Shown: piece by piece, positions 50,601 through 61,501 of the stretch
Layout of the letters: each line of letters opens with the position of its first letter
How positions within the stretch are numbered: the stretch's first letter is position 1
Assembly (NCBI RefSeq): GCF_041381155.1
Contig: NC_091135.1
Coordinates: 47,295,086-47,359,085, forward strand
Source of the DNA: Argopecten irradians
Lineage: Eukaryota; Mollusca; Bivalvia; Pectinida; Pectinidae
DNA length: 64,000 bases
Reading direction: 5' to 3'
Position numbers and translations under genes: made by a program
Notes under the pieces: model-generated
What the model saw: the letters and a program-made list of their open reading frames with translations, nothing else
Told to the model about the DNA's origin: nothing
Databases searched by the model: none

Positions 50601-52237
50601 AAGTTGTTATTACGAGATACTAAGTCGTTATCACGAGATACCATGTCGTTATTACGACATACTAAGTCGTAATTACTACATAGTTAAGTCGTTATTACGA
50701 GATACTAAGTCGTTATCACGACATAGCTAAGTCGTTATTACGACATAACTAAGTCGTTATTACGACATAGTTAACTACGAGATACTAAGTCGTTATTATA
50801 CAATTATCGACCTATTTTCGGGTGGATACTGTGAGTTATCAATCCGAGTAAGTTATATATCCCGAGGCCGGAGGCCAGTAATCTTGCGTGCTTTTCGCCG
50901 CCCATTTCGGGGTTGATATCGCAGTTGATGAATACTTCTGAGAAGCGTATCGGCCAATCAAAAGACAGCAAAAACACCAGTCCTATAACAATATACAATT
51001 ATCGACCTTTTTTAGGTGGATACGGTGAATTATCAACCCAAGTAAGTGATATATCCCGAGGCCAGAGGTTCAATAAAGACTTTACTACAATAAACAGGAT
51101 GATACCTGCAAATGTTCTCTTCACAAAAGTAGTTTATCCATTACACGTAGTATATGGTATTATGGTAATTATCCAAATGCTTTCTAGCTACTGTTTTCAG
51201 ATTGGTAGAATCGGAATATTTCATCGCTGCATCAACTGCCCGTCTGGGCATTTATGAACGTATTTCCATAAATTGAAGTTCGCAGTTGATCACCGTTGAT
51301 CGCAGTAAACTTGCTGCCTTCCGCTTATATCTGTTTCCGACTATAATAATGACGTCACATAGATTATCCCGATGACATTGAATAGGGAAACTTCCGTTAC
51401 GCTATAATATGGGTACGAATCGACGTCAAAAGTGATTATGACGTCACATTTAAAGGGAGTTTCCCTCGATTTATTTTTGACACAGGTTTACTGGACTCGC
51501 TAGAGGTATCTGGACTGAGTCCAGTAACCTGAATGCGTGCTTTTTCGTGTCGCCGATTTCTTTTCGGGGTTAATTTATCGCAGTTGATGAATACTTTCTG
51601 AGAAACGTATGGGCCAATCAAAATACAGCAAAAACACCAGCCATATAATAATATGTCGTTATTTTATTAACGACATAACTAGTCGTTATTAAGGACATAA
51701 ACTAAGTCGTTATTGCGACATACTAAGTCGTCGTTATAACGACAAAATATTTTTCTTTAATGTGACCCTTGACAGGCTTTCGTAATTTTCTCTTAAAACG
51801 TGCAACACATATCTTTATTTTTTATTTTTTTTTTTTTATTGTTTTTGAAATTTTTTGATTTTTTTTTTGCTCCAAGTTTCTAATTTTTATGAATAGAAAC
51901 TTTAACATTTGATTCATAAAACTCCTAAAATTGAAATATTGACGTTAAATTCCTTATTAGATATTTGATGTGGTAATTTTGATAAATTGGGTTTGGACTC
52001 GGTACCTGTGTTAATGACTACCCCACCCCTCACCCTCTATTCTCTATGCTTACCGTTGATAGCCGCGATCGTTGGGAGGGGGTAATGCATCACCCTCCAC
52101 ATGATATTTTCGAGTGCCTTCTGGAAACTTGAGGATTGTTTCGCCATCCTGTAGAGGCATCCACTCTAGATCGATGCCATTTTACTGTAAAAACTTCCCT
52201 CTCTGTCGTTATCATCATGGCCTTACAGTCTTTATTT
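41637..52237 (-). CDS. Enoyl-CoA delta-isomerase-like (crotonase fold), 3' exons; frame disturbed
   Basis: Three minus-strand exons are clear: 52237-52054, 49767-49632 and 41892-41637. The phases join exactly (1 then 2). The product belongs to the crotonase superfamily and is closest to peroxisomal delta3,delta2-enoyl-CoA isomerases, which shift double bonds during beta-oxidation of unsaturated fatty acids. Visible signs are an ALENIMWRVMHYPLPTIAAI block, the oxyanion-hole stretch GHAFAGGAFLAM, and SHDYRVMRADRGWISWNETH, whose Glu aligns with the catalytic position. The C-terminus is AKL, a peroxisomal PTS1 signal. Exon 52237-52054 does not stay in one frame. It reads KAMMITTEREVF in one frame, NGIDLEWMPLQDGETILKF in the next, and FQKALENIMWRV in the third; the changes fall at short T and A runs. 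The gene is either a decayed copy or the sequence has indel errors here. The N-terminal exons are not recognised and may lie beyond the right edge. Its introns carry four or more mobile elements. Confidence 0.8.
42140..42385. repeat. Purine-rich (GA)n microsatellite at LINE 3' end
   Basis: Long AGAG/GGGAG runs directly after the 3' end of the minus-strand LINE ORF (on that strand, CTCTCT). Such tails are often LINE 3' simple repeats. Confidence 0.8.
42387..42761 (-). pseudogene. LINE C-terminal Cys/His domain
   Basis: A 124-residue open segment with LHCRLRNRASSLKYDLFRAN followed by CQCGHPCEDSYHFFIVCPLY. This is a zinc-binding-type pattern seen at the end of many CR1/Jockey ORFs. It is shifted by frame from the segment at 43210-42809. 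A related but diverged version occurs in the SLC6 intron insertion. Confidence 0.75.
42809..44986 (-). pseudogene. LINE reverse transcriptase ORF
   Basis: Open from 44986 to 43298 (562 residues), then continuing in the same frame past two stops from 43210 to 42809. RT landmarks are KKASGPDGISHKMLK, SNYRPISLLSC, QAGF, FCDFSKAFDRVWHKGL, GVPQGSVLGPLFFLIYIND and the active-site FADDTSLSY. LEYACEVWDNC lies in the following 'thumb' region. It provides reverse transcription for target-primed insertion. The FADD in place of the more usual YADD is found in this LINE group. Confidence 0.88.
44958..46109 (-). pseudogene. LINE endonuclease ORF with 2A-like motif
   Basis: 383 residues. Residues about 140-172 are strongly hydrophobic, followed by GDIHPNPGP (173-181, near 45593-45567), a 2A-like ribosome-skipping motif with His-Pro where classical 2A has Glu-x. 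Then comes an exonuclease/endonuclease/phosphatase fold: LNLNIRSLRNK, CVTETHLDDSI, GGGVAMYI, NLYRPPSN, and ITGDLNVDF with the catalytic Asp and Asn. The N-terminal methionine is uncertain, and the first 100 residues look low in coding quality. The reading frame passes to the RT frame through a shift near 44970. Confidence 0.8.
46131..46510 (-). repeat. Degenerate tandem units upstream of the LINE
   Basis: Three or four diverged copies of a roughly 120-130-bp unit containing CATAGATACATGTATATA and GGTACAGTGGTACGATATAT. It lies at the 5' side of the minus-strand LINE, where some LINEs carry repeated promoter monomers. Whether it belongs to the element is inference. Confidence 0.4.
47238..49487. 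mobile_element. 2.25-kb non-coding element with inverted ends
   Basis: The left end reads TAGTCCAGTAAAAATACG and later AAATAATTGCAACAGAATTT. The right end, inverted, reads TAGTCCAGTAAAGATAGG and AAATAATTGCAACAGAATTT. Thus about 60 bp at each end are inverted copies with some indels. CTA flanks both sides and could be a 3-bp target duplication. The interior is AT-rich, has no transposase, and contains a 442-bp tandem duplication. It is probably a non-autonomous DNA transposon in an intron of the isomerase-like gene. Confidence 0.6.
48211..49085. repeat. Recent 442-bp tandem duplication
   Basis: CTGCCAAAGGATTTTTCAAT starts one copy at 48211 and the next at 48653. The copies (48211-48652 and 48653-about 49085) differ only in a few small indels, such as CTCACATAGG against CTCAGG and one T in a T-run. 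Confidence 0.92.
50064..51779. mobile_element. Foldback-type element 2 with palindromic repeat arrays
   Basis: The left end AAGCCTGTTAGGGTCACATT is matched at the right by the inverted AATGTGACCCTTGACAGGCTT, followed inward on both sides by an A-rich stretch and GTCGTTATAACGAC. A left array (about 50096-50800) has some 30 copies of a GTCGTAATAACGAC-type palindrome with about 21-22-bp spacing. A short right array (51650-51745) has the same palindromes. The middle (about 50800-51650) has two diverged direct copies of a segment containing CGCAGTTGATGAATACTT and GCCAATCAAAA. There is no coding gene. The architecture matches element 1, but the sequences are unrelated. A target duplication was not clear. 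Confidence 0.8.
50096..50800. repeat. GTCGTWATWACGAC palindrome array
   Basis: Runs of 14-bp palindromes (GTCGTAATAACGAC, GTCGTTATTACGAC and variants such as TTCGTAATTACGA and CTCGTAATAACG) joined by 7-8-bp linkers such as TTAGTTAT and ATAGTAT. Copies are less uniform than in element 1. The orientation of the linkers changes near 50530, so the array is itself a large inverted repeat. Confidence 0.88.
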
Positions 52238-52414
52238 CTGTAAAAAAAAACACATTATCACATCTGAACCCGTTATGTAGAAATTGAATGCGACAGATAC
52301 AAAAAAAAAAAAAAAAACAACTCCAGATCCAGAGACACGTTACCACAATACCAACAAGACAACAGTAACAATCTGATTAAAATACAGATCCTTATAATCA
52401 CTACGTTGGATAAG

Positions 52415-52716
52415 AGGATCTGGAACATCCCATTAGGGGGTCACGTCAAGATGACTTTTGAAATGGCCAATCAAAGTGCCACTGCCAAGAATCTTGACTG
52501 GGGACGAAAAAGTTTGAGAAAAGCTGTCCAAATTATTTTCGTGTATGTAACCATCTCGCCTGAAGTGCACAACAAAGCTAATTGTATATATATACTGGGG
52601 CGAAAAGACGTTTTCAAATGATGTTGTTAGGTGTTGGAAACTGCATTTGCTCTGATGTACACGTGGTATAAAGGTCATCTTGACGTGACCCCTTATGGGA
52701 TATTGTCAGATCCTTA
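52415..52716. mobile_element. 302-bp MITE
   Basis: Inverted ends of about 40 bp. The left has AGGATCTGGAACATCCCAT followed by GGGGGTCACGTCAAGATGAC. The right has GTCATCTTGACGTGACCCCT followed by ATGGGATATTGTCAGATCCT. The interior has no believable coding capacity. Confidence 0.75.
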
Positions 52717-54732
52717 TTGAACGGAAGTGGGATCGTGGTAGCCAAATAAGATAAAACCCTTGATAAGTTTTTTATCATTCTCATCTAACATGTGTCCAAA
52801 TTTTTCCTCGTGATCATGTGACTAATTTTAAAGATATTTATCGAAATTTATATAATATAAACCCTAGAACCAGAGGCGCTCCAACTCCCTGTCATCAACT
52901 AAATATAAGCAAAACGATTTTAAATACTAATACATATAGATCCAAATTATATTACATATTAACTGAATTAACATTCTTTATATTTTACATGGAGACTAGA
53001 ATAGGTCCGAAAACATTGTATATACACAGGACTAGTACTGTAACTAAAATTCATATGCCCCTAAAATTCCAATACATGCCTAAACAAAATTGTAGAAATT
53101 ACCATTTTTTTCAAATAAAAAAACTAAAGGGATTAAATGCAATCTAATTAACAAAAACAAAATAATATTCCGCTCTTCCGCTGTCTTTTTTAAAAAACTA
53201 TTTTTTTTTTTCCTTCCGCTCTTTTTTCTCACTTTTGTTTTTTTTTTTTACAATACGATGCTTTTACTGGTGCAATTTGAAGAGCAAGGTAATGGAGGCG
53301 GAATTGCTTGACTAATTAATTAGATTGGGAATAATGGAAATTCGGGGGGCCCGCTGGGCCTTTTCTGTTTCAAACCTCTGTTTTTTAAGTTACTCCTTCA
53401 TGTGGTTGTATTTGTTATTTTGACGGTTCGTGAAAATTGCATGTTCTGATTTCAGTATATATAGACGATTAAGTGCATGTACATGTAACTGTACATGTGT
53501 ATGTACCAGTTTATTAACATTGACCACAATTATAGTTCACATGTGTATCATATACTGATACTTCGCTATGTTCACGCAACTTTAATATTGGTGTCTGTGT
53601 GGTCTGTTTCCCAACAAATTAAAACGTGTAGGTGTGGTATTTTAGTTTGTGACCGTTTTCAAGTGTGAACCTGTGGCACAGAAAACGATCAGAAATATCA
53701 AAAATGTCACACATGTCCGGTCTACTCTATATATACCTTGCTAATAATGTACATCGTAAAAATAAAAAATAGTTAGTAATCCTAAACCACCTCTCTCACA
53801 CTCAAACGTCCTCTTTCCATCGACTTCCTAGTATATTTAATTAAAGTGACATAATCACATTAACATTACGTATGAGTACACGTACATGTCCATATTTCAA
53901 GGGTAAGAAACACTCATCAAGTTTTGGGCACGTATTGCTATGTAAAGAACGTAGTGGAGTTAAGACAGCTGTGGTTTCCGAGGGTGATAACAGAATATTT
54001 TGCAATATTGTTAAAACATGTATCCAGTGTCCCAAGACCAAAAGCATGCATATATCATGTGACTGTATTTTAACATATATCCGCACCATGATAGATCTAT
54101 GCTAGAACAACCAATTTATGTCACACACCAATGCATGTCAAAATATGACAACGAATGCTTAATTGCACTAGTGATACACGGGCAAAGTCACTAGTCGTTC
54201 CAGTTATAAAGAAAAAAAACTGAAGTTTAATAACAAAACGCGTTCGGATACGTCTGTATAAGGAAGAATATTATTTGATAAACAGTTGATGATTTTTCGG
54301 GGAAACTCTTGGTTCGATTTCTTCTTGTGTGTTGTCATGAACAACCGATTAAACATTGACAGTATCTGACTACCGATAAACCAAATATACAAAGATACAT
54401 ATACTTTTTCAGTTTTAAGAATACTTTAACGTTATTCAACGAATTCTCACATTGACTTAAACTCAGTGTTTTTGTGACCTCTTGAACTCTGAAGAAATTA
54501 GTACACCAAAATCTACATGTAACTGCCAATGTTAATATAGAGAATTATCATACATTGGGTTTAATAGCCAGACATAGGTACTGTACATGTGTACAGTGAC
54601 AATATAAATATCGGTTATTAACGGGCACGAAATTCAATCTGACGTAATTTCAAAAACGATGAAGAGACATCAAGAAACCAAGACGTTACGCCCACAAGAG
54701 TCTGATAATTAGATAAAGTTTGTATCAATGTA
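52717..54732. other. Stretch without recognised genes
   Basis: AT-rich sequence with poly(T) runs near 53190-53250. It may be intron of the isomerase-like gene if the missing N-terminal exons lie to the right. Confidence 0.4.
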
Positions 54733-55009
54733 CACCTAACACAGTGCCTATGGACCATTTTATACGATTTTAAACAGAAAAAGCATCGCTCTTTCCAACG
54801 GTAGTAATCTGTTTCTTAAGACTTCATAGAAAAATGATTTTTTGGCCGCTAAAGCACAGGCGTGGTAGATTTTTTTAAATATTTTTTTGTGTATCGGGGA
54901 GCTTTCCACCTTTCGCAATATATACGTACTTTGTAGAATGTGAGTAAAACGATTTTTATCTAGGCCCTTAAAACGTGTAAACATGGTCTATGGGCTCTTT
55001 GATTGGTCC
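54733..55009. mobile_element. MITE family G, copy 1
   Basis: About 277 bp. The left end TGCCTATGGACCATTTTATA and the right end CATGGTCTATGGGCTCTTTG are inverted relatives, with ACG.TTTTAA further in on both sides. It shares interior sequence, inverted, with the copy at 57661-57910 (GGGAGCTTTCCACC, CGCTCTTTCCAA). Confidence 0.7.
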
Positions 55010-55510
55010 ATATTAAAATGAACTGTAGCTTATTCTCAGATCCTTGTGGTTACGCTAGGATTCGAGGACGGTGGGAACAAGATGTCCGACTCTATTGCAT
55101 ATTTACAACAAATTTTGCCATTAAAATTCTCCCAAAATAGTTTTTGTAGGTATGCGATAAAATGTTTCATAAATTCCAAAGTTTTCAAAAGTAAAAACTC
55201 CTTAATCCCACATCAAAGGATTGGAGAGACCTATAGGCATTGTAATGATGGGCATTAAAAACGGTATATACGAAATCATGTATCTTATCAGTATTGCAGG
55301 TACACACATTCTTACTCGTATAATGAAAAAGTGCCTAATTAGTAAAAGTATTTTATATGCATTAGTCAGTGTGAACCGAGATGGACAGCGGCAAAAACTA
55401 TCATTTGGAAGTGAACTGCGAACAATGTATAATGTCACAGCTAGGGATCTGATAATTATTTTTACAGTTTATAATATTATGTGTACACACATTATTTAAT
55501 GTAATGACGT

Positions 55511-55702
55511 GGACCCACAAGAGTACCCATAGACCATTTTAGACGTTTTAGAGATACTTAGATAAAAAAAACCCGGTAAAACATCCATATTTTACACTTT
55601 AGTACTACGCGGGTTTAATGTAGAATAAGGATTTTTACAAATTTTTTATCCTTGGTCACTAAAAACGTCTATAATATGGTCCAATGGGCTCTCTGGTGGG
55701 TC
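55511..55702. mobile_element. MITE family G, copy 2
   Basis: A 192-bp element: left end GGACCCACAAGAGTACCCAT, right end ATGGGCTCTCTGGTGGGTC, both followed inward by GACCAT and ACGTTTT (inverted repeats of about 40 bp). The short interior differs from copies 1 and 3. Confidence 0.75.
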
Positions 55703-57660
55703 TGATCATCTTTATAAACTGCTAACTAATGACTTGATACGTTACGGTAAGATTCTGATTACGCATGGAGACGCCATCATATAAATCATACCAAACCGTT
55801 GCAATCTCAAAACTCCAAACCGTACACTTTTTCGCATATCATCGATCAAAACCGTTGCGCAAAGACTGACACAACGATGTAAACAATGGTCAAACACTCT
55901 TTATTCTTCATCAAATTTAGCAAAGTGCAAATTTGATACATATGAACCTAATAATTTGTTTCTCAGTCATATTTTGTGAATATCTTGAATAATAAGCAAG
56001 TGCTAGGAACTCGCATTAAGCTGTATGTAAGTGTCACAATTGTATGATAAATAGGAGTACTTTGCGTGAAATCACGATCTTAATACAAGGTAGGATATCT
56101 AATTAACACTTGAGCTGAATATCGGTCTGTAACACCATGCACAATGTCTTTAAACTCTACAAGTTGGAACCTACCTACTCGGTACTCGTATATCGAAGCG
56201 ATACCGGAAACGGATCATAACATCGTTGCCGTACTAGTTGCACTATGTACAGTGATACTAATTGAGACACTATATTATATACAGGCTTTTTGAAACTCTT
56301 TTGAAACTTATTTTTCCAATAGAATTTGAGAACTGGGGTGACACTCGTGATGGGTCTTTTATATAACTAACCGATATAAAAATAGCTATATGTTCACTCG
56401 TGTAATAATTATATATCGCCACATGCTAATGATGACGCAATCTGGTCGGTCGTGTACAGGTACATAAGAAACGACACTTGTGACAATGTCATAGACAGCT
56501 AGTCAACTTCTACTTCTTCAGGTTTGATACAATGCCGATGTTTTCTGACAACGATTCTTTTATGTCAATAACCAAGCTGTCAGCTTCTGTGTATGAGGGA
56601 TCTGCAAGCATCTGGTATATGTTTTAAACTACAATTTAAGAAATTAAGGTATGTACTGTATATGTCTAAAAATACCTTACGACAAAAAACAATAGTATCA
56701 AAATGACACATTTTATTGTAGATATAATTTAGTCAACCAACGTTTTACGGTGTCGTCTCCAGTTTATGTCTATAAATCTACTTTCACTATAATATTTTGT
56801 GACGTAACGTGTTGTTGGTTCTCAGTCCATATATATATCTGAGATTGCGCACACACATAAGTGTAGATAATAGGTGTGCCTATATTTAGAAAACGGAAAC
56901 GAAAATAAACTTTCTTAAATGATAATAAAACAGCAATTTAAGACGAATTTATTTAGTAACCTAAAATATGACATGGTTTAATCATTTCCTGTGATAAAAT
57001 CAATTATCGTCTGCATTATGTAATTATTTCATATACACACTATAATTACACCCATGCACAATATCAGATATTTTGACTCCCTCAAAAATAATTATATAAA
57101 CTATCGTAACAGTAATTATCATGGGACAATGTTTACATTTCCAAATAGGTCAGCCTGACGTACACACGTAAACAAAAGGCTCTTATTTTTTTAATGAATT
57201 CTGTAATTTTACACAGCCCTTAGTTTTTAGTAAACTTATCATTACTTTCTAAAATATAGAAATACAAGTATATGAATATATATTAAATATTCATTCCCAT
57301 AACATGGGTCGCCTTACCTTTCGAAATTAATCTACATTGTCATTGGTTACATGTACACAATTTGATAGCGAAACTTCATCGCACACTATCGTTATAGTTA
57401 TGATATATAAACTTTTAAATGTTGTTTCGGAAATTGACTCGCTTACTTTAGATTTCACCGTCTAAAACAGAAGCCAAGCGTTATGAAACTTACTATATAT
57501 CATAAAACTTACACTTTTTCTCAATCACAAAATTTCAAAGTACCAACATGCAATCAAAATTATGTATAAAAAAACAGCAAAACTAATCTTTCATGTCTCA
57601 CCCAAAATGCATAAATTACCGCCCATGGATCCGAGAATTAGTTACAAATTACATAATAAT
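55703..57660. other. Stretch without recognised genes
   Basis: AT-rich sequence. A small minus-strand open frame at about 56615-56512 (33 codons ending in TAG) has no convincing splice acceptor. Nothing else stands out. Confidence 0.35.
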
Positions 57661-57910
57661 GGACCAACCAGAGTGTCCGAAGACCATTTTCAGATGTTTT
57701 AGAGGTGACGATAAAAAAACGGTAAAAATCACCACTCTAAATATTCTACATGGTACTATATACGAGAAGGGTGGAAAGCTCACAGCTCAACATTTCTAAC
57801 CTGCCTACTTTTAGCGTCTATAAAAACACATTTTAGCACATCTTCATAAAAACGGCTTCTACCATTGGAAAGAGCGATAATTTTCCTTTCAAAATCATCC
57901 TACACATCTA
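57661..57910. mobile_element. MITE family G, copy 3
   Basis: Starts GGACCAACCAGAGTGTCCGA with AGACCATTTT after it, as in copies 1 and 2. The interior is a diverged inverse of copy 1 (GTGGAAAGCTC, TTGGAAAGAGCG). The far end has decayed, so its boundary is approximate. Confidence 0.6.
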
Positions 57911-58570
57911 TACAAAGTCAGTCACTAAGACGATTTAAGCCCCAATTGCACACACATAATCCTAGATTTTGAAAAAAAGGCCTTATTAAAATTCATAGTG
58001 TCTGTTCCCGATAAATACATGAGCGAGGCCTCTAGATCTGCTGCAATCTCATTGGCCGGCTATTAAAAGTCTCTCTTCTCTAGACGCACAAGGGATAGTT
58101 ATCAGAAGAGCTTTTTTTATAATTTTTTTATTTTTGAAATCATTTTCATTTTTACAGACAATACAGACAAAGACAATTAATTTAACATCATAAATACAAA
58201 AACAAAAGTATTTCATTGGTATCAATTTTACATGACATTTACATTTATACTTTTACACACACAAACACACACCCTCACACATATATCAAATAGTTTATTT
58301 AAATTATTATGTACGGTACATTCAAAGGTTTCCATACACCCACATTCGTTCAGACATATATGACATTTATAAGAGGTTAAGAAAGATAGGTTAGAGAGGA
58401 AAAAGTTGTATAGGAGGATAGAGTCGAGATGTGGAAATATGTATTTTTCATCTAATGGTAGAGAATTGGTTGTAAAAGTAATACCGGTAAGTTGTCAGGA
58501 TTTAAAATTAATTATCCTTGGTTCTTAATTTTTTTTCGTAAAAAGAGTTCATATATCAAATTGTATAAAC

Positions 58571-58939
58571 TTACTTGTGTCCACTTACTCCAACTTTTAT
58601 AAATTTTGCTTTCAAAAAATCATTTTGACCATTTGATATGTGTCTGTGAATATTATAATATTCTTTTATATTTTTTGCCAATGTGTTTATATTTAAGGTT
58701 TTATGAAAACATCTTGTTCTGTAAATGTATTGTTTAATGATTAAAAGTATAACATTATCAACTGGTGCATTAAGGTTGTTAGTTGTAAGACCAAGAAGAA
58801 AAGATTGTTTGTTAATTGAAAAAGGAATATAAAGAGCATCTAAAAGAGTTTCAAAGTTTTGCAATAGATTTTGTACTTCTCGACATTCCCACATTAAATG
58901 AATTATTGTTTCTCTCTCTGAATTACAGAAAGTACACAT
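58571..58939 (-). pseudogene. L1/Tx1 LINE C-terminal Cys/His region
   Basis: 122 residues beginning CTFCNSERETIIHLMWEC, the C..C...H...C motif found at the C-terminus of L1/Tx1 ORF2 proteins. The frame is offset from the preceding segment at 59885-59277. Confidence 0.75.
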
Positions 58940-59276
58940 AGGGCTAGCTACTATACTATACTTAAATAATTTTGAATTAGTGGTCAGAATATAATGAGAA
59001 ATACGAAACTGAAGCCATTGTAGTTTAGTGTGTTTTTTGTTACTTTAAAAGGAATGTTATAAATATGCTTCCACTTTTCTTCATCTAATAAAAATTCTTC
59101 TTGCCATTTCAGCTTACCTGTAGGTTCAGTTTCTGACTTATTAAGAATAGCATATAGAAATTTTGAATTTTTTATATTTGAAAAGAAAATCTGTATATTT
59201 AGGGGAACATATGGACGTATAAGTGGTAATAGGTTTTGCGGCTGAGGGTTAGGCAGACGTTTACGAACAGCAGATA

Positions 59277-60729
59277 TTAGTCCTTGAAATTGAAGGAGTT
59301 GGTGTGTAAATTATCATATTTTTGTAAAAATTCTTCAAAAGAGTAAATATTTATGTTTATTTGATCTTTCAGAAGATCAGCAATTGTGTGAACTTCTAAT
59401 CTATACCAAGCCCTGTAGAAAACGGGTTTACCACCAACAGTTATATTTTTGTTATGCCAGATACTTTCTGTTAAAAAGGATTTATTTTGTAAATCTTCAA
59501 CTTCTTTGGAACTGTTCACTTTATACCAGGCTTTAAAAGTATCTTTCCAAAAATCATTTGTACAAAGGTTAATACATCTTAAAATATATTCACCACCAAC
59601 ATTTAATAGTAAATCAAAATCAATGTCTTCCTTTAAAATAGATTTCCATTTCCCTTCGCAGGTGTATAATCTCCTGATCCAACCTAATTTAAGGGAATTA
59701 ATAAAAGCATTTAAATTCACCATTTTCAAGCCACCATTAAAATATTCTTGAACGATATTAGCTCTTTTAACTTTGTCTGTTTTACCATCCCATAAAAATT
59801 CAAATAAAATTGTATTTATTTCTTTTATAACCTTTTCACTTGGGTTGGGAAGAGATATGAATAAGTGGTTAAATTGAGAAATCATTAGTGATTTTATGAT
59901 ATGAACTTTACCAATAGGAGTCAGTTTCCTTTTTTTCCAGGTGCTAATCAGACTTTTCAGTTTAACAATTTTTTGTCAAAATTTAGTTTTGGTATATTAT
60001 CCAGATTTATATCAAAGTCAATACCAAGTAGCGTAAATTTAGTTTTTCTCCAATTAAAATTGAATTCCGGAAGCATCCTTTCGTTACTGTATTTCATACT
60101 ACCAATCCAAATTATTTCAGTTTTGTCTACATTCATTTTTAGACCAGATATTTTTTGGAAAGAAGTTAGTTCTGTTAGAGTCTCACGAAGTGATTTCTCA
60201 GACCCATCTAATGTGAGAAAGGTATCATCAGCATATTGTGATGTGAGAATATCAAAGTTCTCTGTTATGATTCCATTTATATTCAAATTTTTTCTTAGTC
60301 GAATTGATAATACTTCTGCAGAAAGAATAAAAATATAGGGAGCTATTGGGTCACCTTGACGACAAGATCGTTTTATATCGAAAAATTGAGAAAGATTTCC
60401 ACCTTGATTAATTGCAGATGTAACATTGTTATGTAGAGTATTAAACCATCTTAAAATATCACTACCAAAGCCAAAAAAACTTAGAACTTTCCGAATGCAA
60501 TTCCAAGACACGGAGTCGAATGCTTTTTCAAAATCGATCATTAGAATCATACCAGGAATATATCATTATCTTCAGTGAATTTCATAATATCATACAGTAG
60601 ACGTGTATTTTCACCAATATATCTCCCAGATAAAAACCCAGTTTGATCGTGACTTATAAGTTTATCTAAAACACTTTCCATTCTGTAAGAGATCACCCCA
60701 GAGGCAATTTTATATGTGATATTCAGCAA
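59277..60729 (-). pseudogene. L1/Tx1 LINE reverse transcriptase and thumb segments
   Basis: Three open segments in successive frames. 60729-60547 has ITYKIASGVISYRM and HDQTGFLSGRYI. 60550-59957 has MIDFEKAFDSVSW, CRQGDPIAPYIFILSAE and the catalytic QYADDT. 59885-59277 has FLWDGKTDKVKRANIVQEY and GGLKMVNLNAF. Order and motifs are those of an L1-type RT. Frame breaks near 60545 and 59965 fall beside short homopolymers. Confidence 0.85.
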
Positions 60730-60947
60730 AGAGATTGGACGCCAATTTTTTCAAAAAATGTCTTGGTTTATCACCTTTTGGTATGCATGTAATATTTCCT
60801 TGCCGCTGGGTTACTGATAATTCTTCCTTTGAAAAACCAAAATTTAAAGATCGAACTACAAATTTACCAATTTTGTTCCAAATTTTTTTTAAAAAACTCT
60901 ACTGTGAAACCATCTGATCCTGGACTTTTGTTATTCTTCATGTTTTT

Positions 60948-61460
60948 TTAAAAATAGCTTGCTTCTCTGAGAGTGATCTCTCCTTCTAGAGACTGTGACT
61001 CTGACTCTGTAAGTTTTGGTAGATCAGGGAAATTTAGGTAATTATCTAGATCAACATTATTTATATGTTTGTTCTCTTTATAGAGATTTTCATAAAACTG
61101 TTTGGTATTTTCCAAGATGTCTACTTGTTTATCTATTACTGTTCCATCTTCTTTTTGTATTTTGGGAATTATTTTAGAAACAAAGTTTCTATTTTCTAAG
61201 TTTAAAAAGTATCTGGTAGGTTTTTCTCCCTCTTCCTCCCACTTAACTTTATATCTTATCACACTACCTTTTAATTCATATGACCGAATAGCTTCTAATT
61301 CTTTCTTTATTTCTTCTATTTCTAAAATATTAGCATCTTCACTGTTTTCTAAATCTTGTATGGTCTGTATCAGTTTATTTTCTTTTAAATTTCTTTTGGT
61401 TTTTTTATGGGAAGAGAAGGAGATAGTTTTGCCTCTAATGTTCATTAACAGAGTTTCCAA
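60948..61460 (-). pseudogene. L1/Tx1 LINE linker region
   Basis: 170 residues between endonuclease and RT, Lys/Glu-rich and partly coiled coil, with KVKWEEEGEKPTRYFLNLE, a block conserved in L1/Tx1 elements. Sequence between 60947 and 60730 continues the RT (KNNKSPGSDGFTVEFFKK) through further frame changes. Confidence 0.8.
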
Positions 61461-61501
61461 GAATAATTGTTCATCTATATTAAACTGTAAAATTGAATAT
61501 T

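Noticed and set aside
56512-56615. Small minus-strand frame of about 33 codons as a last exon
   Set aside because: The composition looks protein-like, but the only acceptor that avoids an upstream stop has no pyrimidine tract and no partner exon was found.
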